From assembly GCF_010728725.1 (NCBI RefSeq), contig NZ_AP022606.1:3596001-3660000 (forward strand): a stretch of 64,000 nucleotides of DNA. Reading direction: 5' to 3'. This stretch comes from Mycobacterium branderi. GTDB taxonomy: Bacteria; Actinomycetota; Actinomycetes; Mycobacteriales; Mycobacteriaceae. The position numbers and the translations under genes are program-made. Positions 1 to 8,352 of the stretch are shown piece by piece. The notes beneath the pieces are model-generated. The model had not been told where the DNA came from. It worked only from the letters and a program-made list of their open reading frames with translations, and made no database searches. Numbering within the stretch: position 1 is the stretch's first letter; the number at the start of each line of letters is the position of its first letter.

Positions 1-656
1 GCTGGACGATGAGCGGTCGCGGCGCGCAGGAGGGCCGCACGGCGTTCTCGGCGCCCGGCGGCGGAACCCGGGTGGGGGAGCGGCTCACCGACATGCCGCT
101 GACGCTGTACTCCGACCCCTTTGCACCCGGGCTGGAGTGCGGACCGTTCGTGGCCGCTGCCGGTTCGTCGGAAACGGTGTCGATCTTCGACAACGGCATG
201 GACATCGGTCGGGTGGACTGGCTGCGCGACGGCGTGATCAACGCGCTGGCCTACCCGCGGGCCGCGGCCGCCGAGTTCGGCGCCCCAGTGGCCGTCGCCG
301 CCGACAACCTGCTGATGACGGGCGGCCACTCCACGCTCGGGGACATGATCGCCGAGACTGAGCGCGGGCTGCTGCTGACCACGTTTTGGTACATCCGGGA
401 GGTGGACCCCACCACGTTGCTGCTGACCGGGCTGACCCGCGACGGGGTGTACCTCGTCGCCGACGGCGAAGTTGTGGGGGCGGTCAACAACTTTCGGTTC
501 AACGAGAGCCCGCTGGATCTGCTGCGGCGGGCAACCCAGGTCGGCGCCAGCGAGGTGACGCTGCCGCGGGAGTGGGGCGATTGGGCCACCCGGGCGGCCA
601 TGCCGTCGCTGCGAATCCCGGACTTTCACATGTCGTCGGTCAGCCAGGCGCAATAA
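1..656 (+). CDS. TldD/PmbA family protein, C-terminal part (5' end outside window)
   Basis: The reading frame is open from the first base, so the gene begins upstream and only about 218 C-terminal residues are seen; the ATG at 9 is probably internal. The segment with [25 protein letters not shown] followed by a [18 protein letters not shown] stretch is the conserved C-terminal domain of the TldD/PmbA (TldE) family, whose members process peptide precursors as heteromeric metalloproteases; the TldE-type subunit usually lacks the metal site. The stop lies 7 bases before the AhpD-like gene, so the two are probably co-transcribed. By position it corresponds to Rv2314c of M. tuberculosis. Which paralogue it is cannot be settled without the N-terminus. 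Confidence 0.85.
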   Translation, partial: WTMSGRGAQEGRTAFSAPGGGTRVGERLTDMPLTLYSDPFAPGLECGPFVAAAGSSETVSIFDNGMDIGRVDWLRDGVINALAYPRAAAAEFGAPVAVAADNLLMTGGHSTLGDMIAETERGLLLTTFWYIREVDPTTLLLTGLTRDGVYLVADGEVVGAVNNFRFNESPLDLLRRATQVGASEVTLPREWGDWATRAAMPSLRIPDFHMSSVSQAQ

Positions 657-663
657 TTCTGCG

Positions 664-1479
664 ATGAGCGGATTGTTGACGCCGTTGGTGGCGCTGCCCG
701 GCGGAGCTGTAGTACGAGGAGTGTGCGCGCGGGCGTTGTCGTTACCGCCGCTGCCGGGCGCGGTGGACGGGCCGCAGTCGGATGCCGAAAAGGTGGTTGC
801 CGAGTTCGCCGAACAATTCAGCGTCGACGTGTCGATGATCAGCGACGAGCAGCGGTCGCGGTTGTCATCCGCCTTGGGGGACAAGACGTTTGGCGCCGTG
901 GTGCAGATGTATATCGCCGACTTCGTTCCCCGCGTGCGCGCCGGGCTGGAAACGCTTGGGGTCGGCCAGGAGCACCTGGGGTGGGTTACCGAGCCGATTG
1001 CCTGGGATCGCTCCACCGATCCGGCCGACGCGGTGTTCAACGGATTTCTGCCGGCGGTGGCGCGGCTGCGCGAACTCGACGCGCTGACTTCGGAGTTGAT
1101 CCGGTTGAGCGGGGCGGCTCAGCACAACTGCCGGTTGTGCAAGTCTCTGCGGGAGACGACGGCGCTGGCGGCCGGCGGCTCGGAGCCGCTGTACGGCGAC
1201 ATCGAGCGCTTCGAGGCGTCGGCGTTGCTGACCGATCGGCAGAAGGCGGCGCTGCGATATGTCGACGCACTGATCTGGTCGCCGGCGCACATCGACCGAA
1301 GCGTTGCGGCGGCGGTGCGGGCGCACTACTCGGAAGCCGAGGCGGTCGAGCTGACCTTCGATGTGATGCGCAACGCCAGCAACAAGATCGCCGTATCGTT
1401 GGGTGCCGACGCGCCGCGGGTTGAGCAGGGCACCGAGGAATATCTGCTCGACGCCGACGGCCAGACGGTGTTCAGCTGA
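664..1479 (+). CDS. AhpD-like / carboxymuconolactone decarboxylase-fold protein
   Basis: 271 residues. A CxxC pair (Cys156-Arg-Leu-Cys159) within an [14 protein letters not shown] segment is the hallmark of the AhpD/CMD fold, in which the two cysteines act as a thiol redox pair against peroxides. The N-terminal 110 residues carry no motif I can name. It follows the TldD/PmbA gene by 7 bases and precedes the tRNA gene. Position matches the conserved hypothetical Rv2313c. The classical downstream histidine of AhpD is not evident, so peroxidase activity is inference only. Confidence 0.75.
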   Translation: MSGLLTPLVALPGGAVVRGVCARALSLPPLPGAVDGPQSDAEKVVAEFAEQFSVDVSMISDEQRSRLSSALGDKTFGAVVQMYIADFVPRVRAGLETLGVGQEHLGWVTEPIAWDRSTDPADAVFNGFLPAVARLRELDALTSELIRLSGAAQHNCRLCKSLRETTALAAGGSEPLYGDIERFEASALLTDRQKAALRYVDALIWSPAHIDRSVAAAVRAHYSEAEAVELTFDVMRNASNKIAVSLGADAPRVEQGTEEYLLDADGQTVFS

Positions 1480-1516
1480 CGGCACACGGACATGGCAACA
1501 TGGTGCCGTCACCCAC

Positions 1517-1593
1517 GGGGCGGTAGCTCAGTTGGTTAGAGCCGCGGACTCATAATCCGTTGGTCGCGGGTTCGAGCCCCGCCCGCCCCACCA
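1517..1593 (+). tRNA. tRNA-Met (anticodon CAT, elongator type)
   Basis: The cloverleaf folds by eye. The 7-bp acceptor stem 1517-1523/1583-1589 is fully paired, the D stem is GCTC/GAGC, the anticodon stem 1544-1548/1556-1560 has loop CTCATAA, and the T arm is GCGGG-TTCGAGC-CCCGC. The discriminator is A1590 and CCA is encoded at 1591-1593. The anticodon stem lacks the three G-C pairs typical of initiator tRNA, so this is an elongator tRNA-Met, or a tRNA-Ile2 if C34 is modified to lysidine. M. tuberculosis has a tRNA-Met in the syntenic region. The following 5 kb is accessory in character. Confidence 0.95.
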
Positions 1594-1746
1594 TAATTCT
1601 GTATGACCTCGGCTGATGGTTGACATTTCAGCTTCGGGTGATGCCTGAAAGCCGAGAAGGTAGGAGTGTCGCGGCAAACGCTGCACACCTGGCTGGGCCC
1701 CGCGAAGCTTCCCCTGATGTGCCGATCCGACATCAAGTGACAACTC

Positions 1747-1826
1747 GTATGACCATAGCAGTTGACAAGTTTGTTTACCTCGGAATATCCCGCCTAGTCT
1801 TGACGGGGTTTGAGTAGTGGTCATAC
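1747..1826 (+). promoter_or_regulatory. Paired inverted repeat upstream of the P450 gene
   Basis: GTATGACCA at 1747-1755 and its exact reverse complement TGGTCATAC at 1818-1826 flank a TTGACA hexamer (1762-1767) in the leader of the P450 gene. The arms are 62 bases apart, so two half-operators or a looping arrangement are possible. The TetR gene encoded downstream of the P450 is the obvious candidate ligand. The remainder of 1594-1885 shows no credible gene. Confidence 0.4.
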
Positions 1827-1885
1827 ATTCGTGGCATACATGTCCATAACCCGCCTGTCTGGGCGCAACGGAAGTTGAGACATCG

Positions 1886-3139
1886 ATGAACGTGGACAGC
1901 ACCGCTCCCAACGTTTTCGACGCCGGCCTCCCCACGCTCAATTACAGCCTCACCGCCACTCCGCACGACATTCTTGAGGATGTCCGAAAGGCGCAATCGT
2001 GCGCGCCCATTGCCATCGGACCCCTCGGCCCGGAAATCCTGTCCTACGGTTTGGCTCGGGATATATTGCGCGACAACAGATTCCGCCTACCGCCCGGTAT
2101 CACTCTGGCGGCGCAGGGCATCACCTCGGGTCCGTTGTACGACAAGATGGCGAATAGCCTCCTGGGCCTGGACGGTGCCCCACATGTTCGGTTACGCAAA
2201 TTGGTTTCCAAGGCGTTCACGCCGCGCGCGACAGCACGTCTGCAAGACACGATTTACGAGGTGGTGAACGGGCTGATCGATCGGGTGGTGGACGCCGGGC
2301 GGTGCGACGTCGTGACCGACATCGCGCGTCGCTACCCCACCCCGATCATGTGCGCGCTGCTCGGTGCGCCTCGCGAGGATTGGCATCTGTTCGTAGATTG
2401 GACTGAGCAGATCTTCAAAGCCTTCAACTTCCAGCCGGATGCCACCTTCGATGAGTCTGCGATCATGCGCGCATGGGGTGAACTCGACGCCTACGTCGAC
2501 CACATGGTCGCCGCCCGCCGAAACAGTCTGACCGATGATCTGCTCTCCGAACTCATCCGCGCTGAAAGCGACGGTGACCGTCTCAATCTCGACGAACTCC
2601 GCATGCTGGTGGCCGGCTTCTTGATGGCGGGGACGGATACGACGCGGAACCAACTAGCCGCATCGGTGCAGGTGCTCTGCGAGCATCCAGATCAATGGGC
2701 GAAGCTGCGCAACCATCCAGAACTTGCCATGCAGGCGGTCGAGGAGAGCATGCGCCACTCGCCCGCGGCCTGTATCGTCCCGCGGACTGCCACTGACGAC
2801 GTTGAATTCGCCGGATACACGTTCCCGGCAGGAACCTTCGTACTCGTGAATACCTTTGCAGCCAACCGTGATCCAGCGATCTATGACGATGCTGACCGCT
2901 TCGACATCGCGCGGAAGGACGTGCCCCCAATTCTGACCTTCGGCGGTGGCGCGCACTACTGTCTCGGGGCGAACCTCGCACGCCGCGAACTGGCGGAAGC
3001 ACTCACAGTCCTCACCCGTCGCCTCCCCGCCACCCACCGCGTCGGTCCGGCACCGTGGAAATCCCTGCTGGGAATGACCGGTCCGACAACGCTTCCGATC
3101 GAATTCACCAGCGAAAGGCTTGTGACGGCGGATGCGTAG
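1886..3139 (+). CDS. Cytochrome P450 monooxygenase
   Basis: 417 residues, the normal size for a soluble bacterial P450. The I-helix oxygen-activation motif AGTDTTR is at 248-254, the K-helix ExxR at Glu287-Arg290, and the heme loop FGGGAHYCLG at 352-361 with proximal Cys359. It would hydroxylate or otherwise oxidise a hydrophobic substrate with electrons from a ferredoxin/reductase encoded elsewhere; no ferredoxin gene is adjacent. The stop overlaps the start of the TetR gene by 8 bases, so regulator and enzyme share a transcript. I cannot assign a CYP family or substrate. Codon use appears less GC-biased than in flanking genes, consistent with acquisition next to the tRNA. Confidence 0.93.
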   Translation: MNVDSTAPNVFDAGLPTLNYSLTATPHDILEDVRKAQSCAPIAIGPLGPEILSYGLARDILRDNRFRLPPGITLAAQGITSGPLYDKMANSLLGLDGAPHVRLRKLVSKAFTPRATARLQDTIYEVVNGLIDRVVDAGRCDVVTDIARRYPTPIMCALLGAPREDWHLFVDWTEQIFKAFNFQPDATFDESAIMRAWGELDAYVDHMVAARRNSLTDDLLSELIRAESDGDRLNLDELRMLVAGFLMAGTDTTRNQLAASVQVLCEHPDQWAKLRNHPELAMQAVEESMRHSPAACIVPRTATDDVEFAGYTFPAGTFVLVNTFAANRDPAIYDDADRFDIARKDVPPILTFGGGAHYCLGANLARRELAEALTVLTRRLPATHRVGPAPWKSLLGMTGPTTLPIEFTSERLVTADA

Positions 3140-3773
3140 TCGTGGCTGGGCGGGTTTGACACCCTCATCGGACGAGGAGGCGATTTCGCGAATTCTGACT
3201 GCGGTAGACGAGGAGGTCGCCGAGCACGGATCGGCGATACGTCTTGCCGACGTTGCCCGCAGGCTCGGTGTCACGCGCCAGACGGTGTACCGCTACTTTC
3301 CCAATGCTGACGCGCTGCTCATCGCCAGCTCAATGCGTGCAGTCGACGGGTTTATTGACCAAGTCGTAGAACACGTTCGCGGACTCAACGATCCCGTCAC
3401 CGCGATTGTCGAAAGCCTGTCGTTTGGAATCGAGAACCTCGCTGGTGATCCACAGCTGGTGAATTTGCTGACTCGGCGGATTGAGGGCGAGGCGATCATC
3501 TCGATGACGTCCGACACGGCGATCGCATTCTGTTTGTCGGTCTTCCACCGCCTCGAAGTGGATTGGAAGCTTCATGGCTTCAACAGCGCCGGGCTTCATG
3601 AACTTGCCGAAATGACCCTGCGCACAGTGCAATCCCTCCTGACCGATCCCGGCCAGCTGCCGCGCGACGGAATTGAACTACGCCGCTTTATTGCGCGATG
3701 GCTCGGTCCAGCGATCCTCTATCCCCGGATGGCGTCGCTGTCGGCCTACCAACGACACGCATCATCGGACTGA
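3132..3773 (+). CDS. TetR-family transcriptional regulator
   Basis: 213 residues. An N-terminal helix-turn-helix (about 35-60, IRLADVARRLGVTRQTVYRYFPN) is followed by a helical ligand-binding domain, the TetR arrangement. It starts inside the last codons of the P450 gene, indicating translational coupling, and probably controls that gene through the inverted repeat at 1747-1826. Ligand unknown. Confidence 0.88.
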   Translation: MRSRGWAGLTPSSDEEAISRILTAVDEEVAEHGSAIRLADVARRLGVTRQTVYRYFPNADALLIASSMRAVDGFIDQVVEHVRGLNDPVTAIVESLSFGIENLAGDPQLVNLLTRRIEGEAIISMTSDTAIAFCLSVFHRLEVDWKLHGFNSAGLHELAEMTLRTVQSLLTDPGQLPRDGIELRRFIARWLGPAILYPRMASLSAYQRHASSD

Positions 3774-3891
3774 CGCATCGAAGCAGAAACGCGCCTGTCG
3801 CTGTCGCAACGCGGTTCATGATTAGTTCGCGGCTGCTAACAGCGTGCGTCCGTCACTACAGCCACCGGCGTGGGATCCGCACAAAACACGC

Positions 3892-3918
3892 AAAATAGAC
3901 AGATCAGCTAAAATAGAC
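3892..3918 (+). promoter_or_regulatory. Two direct repeats (AAAATAGAC) before the Phd-zeta operon
   Basis: AAAATAGAC occurs at 3892-3900 and again at 3910-3918, 18 bases apart, about 40 bases before the antitoxin start. The second copy forms TAAAAT, a plausible -10 element. Spacing near two helical turns suits antitoxin binding to its own promoter; this is inference. Confidence 0.35.
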
Positions 3919-3955
3919 CCAGCATGCAGGCCTTAACCGAGGGAGAGCGCCCACC

Positions 3956-4312
3956 ATGTCCACGGTCACATACCGCAACCGCGACGGGAAGCTCGTCGAT
4001 GTACCCGTGGTCGCCGCCACCCGTCTCAAAAACGAGTTCGGCACAGTCTTCGAACAGGCCGCCGTCGGTGGCGCCGTGGTGATCACCAAGCATGACGTCC
4101 CCAAGGCGGTGCTGTTGTCGTATGCCGAGTTCGAGGCGTTGACTGCATCGGCCACACCACCGCTCGACGATCTGGCTGAGCGCTTCGACAAGCTGCTGGC
4201 CACCATGCAGACACCGAAAGCCAAGGCCGGAGTCGCTGCGGCCTTCGACGCCACACCGGAGGAATTGGGTGCCGCCGCGGTGAAAGCGGCGCGCACCGCC
4301 CGGTCGCGGTGA
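3956..4312 (+). CDS. Phd/YefM-like type II antitoxin
   Basis: 118 residues. The core matches Phd/YefM-type folds: an N-terminal VPVVAATRLKNEFGTVFEQA segment, then a VITKHDVPKAVLLSYAEFEAL segment (about 43-63). The C-terminal 50 residues are Ala/Lys/Arg-rich and probably disordered, the region that usually wraps the toxin. It precedes the zeta-type toxin by 13 bases. It should neutralise the toxin and repress the operon. Pairing of a Phd-type antitoxin with a zeta-type kinase is less usual than epsilon-zeta or PezA-PezT. Confidence 0.8.
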   Translation: MSTVTYRNRDGKLVDVPVVAATRLKNEFGTVFEQAAVGGAVVITKHDVPKAVLLSYAEFEALTASATPPLDDLAERFDKLLATMQTPKAKAGVAAAFDATPEELGAAAVKAARTARSR

Positions 4313-4325
4313 TCCTGGGTGGCCC

Positions 4326-4961
4326 ATGGTTCCCAAAACCACTACGCGGGCCCAGATACACGTGTTGGCGGGCGTCAACGGAGCGGGCAAGAGCAGCATC
4401 ATCGGCGCGACGATCCGCGATAAGGGCGGTGAGTACTACAACCCGGATGAGGCCGCACGCGAGATCATGGCGGCTAACCCAGGACTTACCCAGATCGAGG
4501 CTAACGCGGCGGCATGGGAACAGGGTCGAAAGCTCTTGGAGCGAGCGATTATTCAAGGCCTCGACTTCACCATTGAGACCACATTGGGCGGCAGCACGAT
4601 TCCGGGGCTGCTGACCAAAGCCGCCAAGCGTGGCATCGAGATCCACGTCATCTATGTCGGGCTCGGCAGCGCCGATGCCCATATCCAGCGGGTGCGACAG
4701 AGGGTCCAAGCTGGCGGACACGACATCCCCGAAGCCGACATCCGTCGTCGCTATCGCCACAGCCTGATTAATCTCGTGACATTGCTTCCGATGCTCACCG
4801 AGCTTCGGGTGTATGACAATTCCGCGACCGCGGATCCCGCGACCGGGCAGGCACCCAAGCCGGTCTTGGTACTGCACACGAAGCGCGGTCGCATCGTCGG
4901 GCCGGCCGATCTGACCGCCACACCGGATTGGGCCAAGCCCATAGTGGGTGCCGCGCTATAG
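4326..4961 (+). CDS. Zeta/PezT-type toxin (nucleotide-sugar kinase)
   Basis: 211 residues. Walker A GVNGAGKS at 16-23, followed by a YNPDEAAREI segment (acidic catalytic position) and an FTIETTLGG segment, is the zeta-toxin layout. Family members phosphorylate UDP-N-acetylglucosamine-type precursors and poison cell-wall synthesis. The gene lies 13 bases after the antitoxin and forms one operon with it. The protein is shorter than PezT because it has no fused antitoxin-binding extension. Confidence 0.85.
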   Translation: MVPKTTTRAQIHVLAGVNGAGKSSIIGATIRDKGGEYYNPDEAAREIMAANPGLTQIEANAAAWEQGRKLLERAIIQGLDFTIETTLGGSTIPGLLTKAAKRGIEIHVIYVGLGSADAHIQRVRQRVQAGGHDIPEADIRRRYRHSLINLVTLLPMLTELRVYDNSATADPATGQAPKPVLVLHTKRGRIVGPADLTATPDWAKPIVGAAL

Positions 4962-4973
4962 CGGGTCTGGAGG

Positions 4974-5228
4974 CTAATCCTTGGTGTGCGGTGTAGGACT
5001 CTGCGGTGATTCCCACTTCGATTCCGGATGCCTTCGCACCAAGGTGCCTGCGGCTAGTTGGAGCTGGAAGGTTTCACCGTCGTCGTCCTCGAGCGTGACG
5101 ACGCAGCCGTCGTCGCCCGAGTCCTTGAACACCACTTTGTAGAGCTGTTCGCCAGAGCCGCGCTCGACAGCGATCATGTCGCCAGGTGTGACGTCGTCGA
5201 TGCGGTCGTCGCCGAATACTTCAGGCAT
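4974..5228 (-). CDS. Conserved small acidic protein, unknown function
   Basis: 84 residues, rich in Asp/Glu, with a DDVTPGDMIAVERGSGEQLYKVVF segment that looks like a small beta-barrel core and a disordered Pro/Ser C-terminus. No signal peptide or membrane segment. It is read 18 bases after the ferritin-like gene on the same strand, so the two are likely co-transcribed. I do not recognise a family. Confidence 0.6.
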   Translation of the reverse strand: MPEVFGDDRIDDVTPGDMIAVERGSGEQLYKVVFKDSGDDGCVVTLEDDDGETFQLQLAAGTLVRRHPESKWESPQSPTPHTKD

Positions 5229-5246
5229 AAGTCGATGTGGGAGGGT

Positions 5247-5678
5247 TCAGCCGCCGAGTGCGTCTTCCAGTTCCCGCACGTGATCCTGTGTTTGCTGCAA
5301 CAACGGCCGTAGCGCCTCGGCGACATCCGGCAATCCCAGGTCGGTCGCGTCCATCACGCGCTGGCGGTAGCGGTCCAGCTGACGCCGTTCCAGTTCCACA
5401 TCAGCCTTCAACGCCGACGCGCCGTCGGTAACGTCGGGCACACCGGGCACTGTCACGGTCGGCGTACCGCCGAGGAAATCGATCTGCTGAGCGAGGATCT
5501 TCGCGTGCTGCAGCTCTTGGGCGAGGTGCCTGTCCAGTTCCTCGGTGATCGAGTGGTATTCGGGTCCTTTGATCGTTGCGATGTGCTGGGTGTACTGAAC
5601 GATCGACTGATACTCCGTAGCCAGATCCTCGTTGAGCCGTTCGAGAAAAGTGCTGGTGTCCATCTGGCTAGGTTTCAC
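5247..5678 (-). CDS. Ferritin-like diiron-fold protein
   Basis: 143 residues, almost entirely helical. LNEDLATEYQSIVQYTQH (about 15-32) supplies a Glu in helix 1 and HLAQELQHAKILAQQIDFLGG (about 51-71) supplies an ExxH in helix 2, the typical bacterioferritin/Dps-like metal ligands. A later helix with ELERRQLDRYRQRV could supply further ligands. Likely roles are iron or peroxide handling in the cytoplasm, but members of this group are also catalytic or structural. The 84-residue protein follows it in the same direction. Confidence 0.72.
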   Translation of the reverse strand: MKPSQMDTSTFLERLNEDLATEYQSIVQYTQHIATIKGPEYHSITEELDRHLAQELQHAKILAQQIDFLGGTPTVTVPGVPDVTDGASALKADVELERRQLDRYRQRVMDATDLGLPDVAEALRPLLQQTQDHVRELEDALGG

Positions 5679-5833
5679 CGAAGACCACGGGCTGAAACGT
5701 AGTCGCCGTGCCAGCAGGGGAGCAGCGCTGCGGCCCAGTTTCCGGTTCGTCGAACGTGGGGGATATGGACGAAAAGTGGTCGGATTGTGTACTTTCCCCC
5801 ACGCTCGACGCGCCCTGACGGCCCAAAAAGAGG

Positions 5834-6211
5834 TCAGTACGGCGGCTCCAACGTGGTGAACATCGGAAAATGACGCACGTTGGTCGTGAGCAGGTCGGCG
5901 TCGATGACAATTGCGGTGGCCGCGATCACGTAATCAACAGCACCGATACCGCTGTGGCTTCGTCGGTAACGACGGGCAAGCCGTCCGGCGACGCGGGCGA
6001 TTTCCTCGGTTACTGCGGCCCAACGCAGGGCAGAGCAGAATTCTTCGAGCGCATCGAGCTCTTTGTCGCGTACGCCTGCATGGAGCTCGAATCGGACTAA
6101 TTCGCTTGCTACTAAGTCTTCGCCGCTTCCGACAACCGTCGCCAGAAAGTCGACAGCGGCCGGCTCGCCGCGCAAGTGGTCGACAGCGATCGTCGTGTCG
6201 AGCAGCTTCAC
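5834..6211 (-). CDS. VapC-type PIN-domain toxin ribonuclease
   Basis: 125 residues. Asp5 in [15 protein letters not shown], a middle acidic residue in [12 protein letters not shown], and an Asp in [11 protein letters not shown] with a following [12 protein letters not shown] segment are the PIN-domain acidic residues that bind Mg2+ and cleave RNA. The start overlaps the VapB stop by 4 bases (ATGA). Target RNA cannot be told from sequence. Confidence 0.92.
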   Translation of the reverse strand: MKLLDTTIAVDHLRGEPAAVDFLATVVGSGEDLVASELVRFELHAGVRDKELDALEEFCSALRWAAVTEEIARVAGRLARRYRRSHSGIGAVDYVIAATAIVIDADLLTTNVRHFPMFTTLEPPY

Positions 6212-6465
6212 GCCAGGCCGAGCCGGCTCAGGCGTTCGTTGAGGTCGCCGCGAACCGCGTCGACGTATTCGGCGCCAGTGGAGTCACGTCTACGCCAGCT
6301 GCCGGCACTTCGCTTCAGCGCGGCCACCCGGTCTTCTTTGCTTCCGCTGCCGTACGTGGCGCGAATCGCCCGACGGATGAGTTCGGAGCGCGATGCACCG
6401 CTTGATCGTGCGGCGCGATCGAGAAGCTCGACCTCCTCGTCCGTCAGGGTGATTTGCGTGCGCAT
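6208..6465 (-). CDS. VapB-type ribbon-helix-helix antitoxin
   Basis: 85 residues from the ATG at 6465 ([19 protein letters not shown]), a CopG/RHH DNA-binding N-terminus, with a basic C-terminal half that should mask the toxin. An upstream in-frame ATG at 6480 would add five residues but lies inside the operator palindrome, so the inner start is preferred. The gene overlaps VapC by ATGA, which couples their translation. Confidence 0.88.
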   Translation of the reverse strand: MRTQITLTDEEVELLDRAARSSGASRSELIRRAIRATYGSGSKEDRVAALKRSAGSWRRRDSTGAEYVDAVRGDLNERLSRLGLA

Positions 6466-6474
6466 GACGTCATC

Positions 6475-6492
6475 ATACATCTAGTGATGTAT
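6475..6492 (-). promoter_or_regulatory. Putative VapBC operator palindrome
   Basis: ATACATC-TAGT-GATGTAT forms perfect 7-bp arms immediately upstream of the vapB start. A second self-complementary stretch, ATGACGTCAT, lies at 6464-6473 across the start codon. RHH antitoxins bind such repeats to autorepress. Confidence 0.55.
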
Positions 6493-6612
6493 ACCGGCCT
6501 TCGCCGCCCTGTCACCCGAAGCCCGGGCTTGGACTACGGTATGCAGCGGTAACTCCGCCCGCTGTCTCACGTCCGCGGCGCGGTGCCGCGTTTGCTTGGA
6601 GGGATTTGAACC

Positions 6613-7389
6613 ATGCGCTTGTTCAGCGTGGCCATGCTCGCCGCAGCCACCACGATCTTCGGCTCTGCCGGCATTGCCGCGGCTGCCCCGAAGGACTACT
6701 GCGCCGACCTCAAGGGCGCCAATACCGGCAAGACGTGTGAGATCCAGCTCTCCGACCCGGGGTACAACGTCGACATCAGCATCCCGCTGGATTACCCCGA
6801 CCAGAAGTCGGTCGCCGAATTCATCTCCCAGACGCGCGACGGGTTCCTCAACGCGGCCAAGTCGGGCGCGCCCCGCGATACACCGTATGAGCTGAAGATC
6901 AAGCCGACGGAATACAGCTCGGCGATTCCCCCGCGCGGTACGCAGGCCGTCGTGTTCAAGGTCTCCCAAAGCGTCGGTGCCCCGCATCCGCAGATGTACA
7001 AGGCGTTCAACTGGGACCAGACCTATCGCAAGGCGATCACCTACACCGCCGCATCGGACGACAAAGAACACACGCCGTTGTGGCGGGTGGACGATCCGCT
7101 AAAGACCGTCGCGCCGATCGTCCAGGCCGAACTGCAGAAGCAGCAGGCACCGCCGCCCCCGCCGGCGCAGCCGGGACAGCCGGCGGCGGCCACGACGACG
7201 ACTGCGCCGACACTACCGCCCGTGCCGATCGCGACGACCGCGCTGTACAACCCGGACAACTACCAGAATTTCGCGGTGGTCAATGACGGGGTGTATTTCT
7301 TCTTCGACCAGGGCGTGCTGCTGCCCGACTCAGCCGGGGCGCCGCAGGTGCTCGTGCCCCGATCGGCGATCGACCCGATGCTGGCGTAA
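6613..7389 (+). CDS. Secreted MPT64/TB22.2-like protein with Pro/Thr linker
   Basis: 258 residues. A signal peptide with hydrophobic core and AAAAP end (about 1-26) is followed by a domain with CADLKGANTGKTCEIQLSDPGYNVDISIPLDYPD, the N-terminal fold of the MPT64/Rv3036c family. The C-terminal YNPDNYQNFAVVNDGVYFFFDQG segment matches DUF3298 (RsiV-like). Between them, residues about 175-210 form a Pro/Gln/Thr-rich linker (PPPPPAQPGQPAAATTTT). The family is exported and antigenic, with esterase activity proposed for TB22.2. The downstream IclR gene is convergent. Confidence 0.82.
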   Translation: MRLFSVAMLAAATTIFGSAGIAAAAPKDYCADLKGANTGKTCEIQLSDPGYNVDISIPLDYPDQKSVAEFISQTRDGFLNAAKSGAPRDTPYELKIKPTEYSSAIPPRGTQAVVFKVSQSVGAPHPQMYKAFNWDQTYRKAITYTAASDDKEHTPLWRVDDPLKTVAPIVQAELQKQQAPPPPPAQPGQPAAATTTTAPTLPPVPIATTALYNPDNYQNFAVVNDGVYFFFDQGVLLPDSAGAPQVLVPRSAIDPMLA

Positions 7390-7394
7390 CACTC

Positions 7395-8288
7395 TCAGCC
7401 GGTACGCGATTCTCCGGTCAAGGCAGCGCTTAGGCGGCGAGTCGCAGAAGCGAGCTGCACCCCCAGACGGGTGACCGCCGCACCGCTCATCGGCTCGGCG
7501 CTGGGAACCAGGCTGAGCATGAGGGCGATGCGCGACTCCTGCTCAAGGATCGGCGAGTCGATGTGGCTCACCTCGTAGGTGCGGTCGGGGTCCAAGTTCA
7601 CCGGAAACCACTCCTCGGTGTGGATGAGTTCGTCGGTCAACGCCTGCGCCAGCTGGCTCAGCCGAGCGGAACGTACCTCGGCGCTACGCACGAGCTGCGC
7701 CAGCTCCCGCAGGCGCAGGTCCGGAAGGATATGTAGCCCAACGGCATAGCCGCGTTGGTTGGCGGCGGCCAGAGCCTGGCGATAGCGATCGCGGACGTCC
7801 GCGGGTAACGCGGCCAGCCAGCGCTCCCTAGCATCTGGCCCGGACCACGCAACGATCGACGCCCCATATGGCGGGCGGTGGGGGAACTGGGTGCCGATGG
7901 GCATCGGGTGACCGCCGCCGTGAGGGCTGCGGACCTGATCGACGACGGTGGCGCAGTCGTCGCCGACCGAGAAGGCAATGCAGTGTGCGCCCGTCGCGGC
8001 CGACAACTCGGCCATCGCCGAGCGGGCCAATACCAGGGCCGGATAGTGGCTTTCGGCCTCTCGCCCGAGCCGGACCAGAGCGGGACCGAGGTGGTAGGTC
8101 TTGCGAACCGGGTCTCGTAACAGCCAGCCGGCCCGGAGCAGCTCGGACAGCATCGAGTGGCAGCTGGCCTTATGCACGCCCAGATGCCGCGATACCTCGG
8201 CCAATGTCATCCCCCGGTTCCCGTCACTTGCCAGATGCTCGAACAGGTTCACGACCCGTTCGGTCTGAGGGGAGGGGCGCGGAGCCAT
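7395..8288 (-). CDS. IclR-family transcriptional regulator
   Basis: 297 residues from the ATG at 8288 (MAPRPSPQTERVVNLFEHL); a longer frame to 8351 would run across the operator region. N-terminal winged helix-turn-helix (about 10-70, GMTLAEVSRHLGVHKASCHSMLSELLRAGWL) and a C-terminal effector domain with IAFSVGDDCATVVDQV and PHRPPYGASIVAW segments define IclR. It is divergent from the SDR operon across a 64-bp gap with two inverted repeats and most likely controls that operon. Effector unknown. Confidence 0.88.
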   Translation of the reverse strand: MAPRPSPQTERVVNLFEHLASDGNRGMTLAEVSRHLGVHKASCHSMLSELLRAGWLLRDPVRKTYHLGPALVRLGREAESHYPALVLARSAMAELSAATGAHCIAFSVGDDCATVVDQVRSPHGGGHPMPIGTQFPHRPPYGASIVAWSGPDARERWLAALPADVRDRYRQALAAANQRGYAVGLHILPDLRLRELAQLVRSAEVRSARLSQLAQALTDELIHTEEWFPVNLDPDRTYEVSHIDSPILEQESRIALMLSLVPSAEPMSGAAVTRLGVQLASATRRLSAALTGESRTG

Positions 8289-8292
8289 AGGC

Positions 8293-8347
8293 CAATGGTC
8301 GCATAATGCGACTGCTTGCGGTGGCATGCGCGACCGTGTGACCATTG
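8293..8347. promoter_or_regulatory. Nested inverted repeats between IclR gene and catabolic operon
   Basis: GTCGCAT-A-ATGCGAC (8298-8312) is a perfect palindrome with 7-bp arms. Independently, CAATGGTC at 8293-8300 pairs exactly with GACCATTG at 8340-8347. Both lie in the 64-bp divergent intergenic region, where an IclR operator is expected. Confidence 0.55.
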
Positions 8348-8352
8348 CCACA

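Noticed and set aside
1528..1941. Minus-strand frame ending in GGRGSNPRPTDYESAALTN
   Set aside because: The tail is the translation of the tRNA gene in antisense, a common artefact; no integrase domain precedes it.
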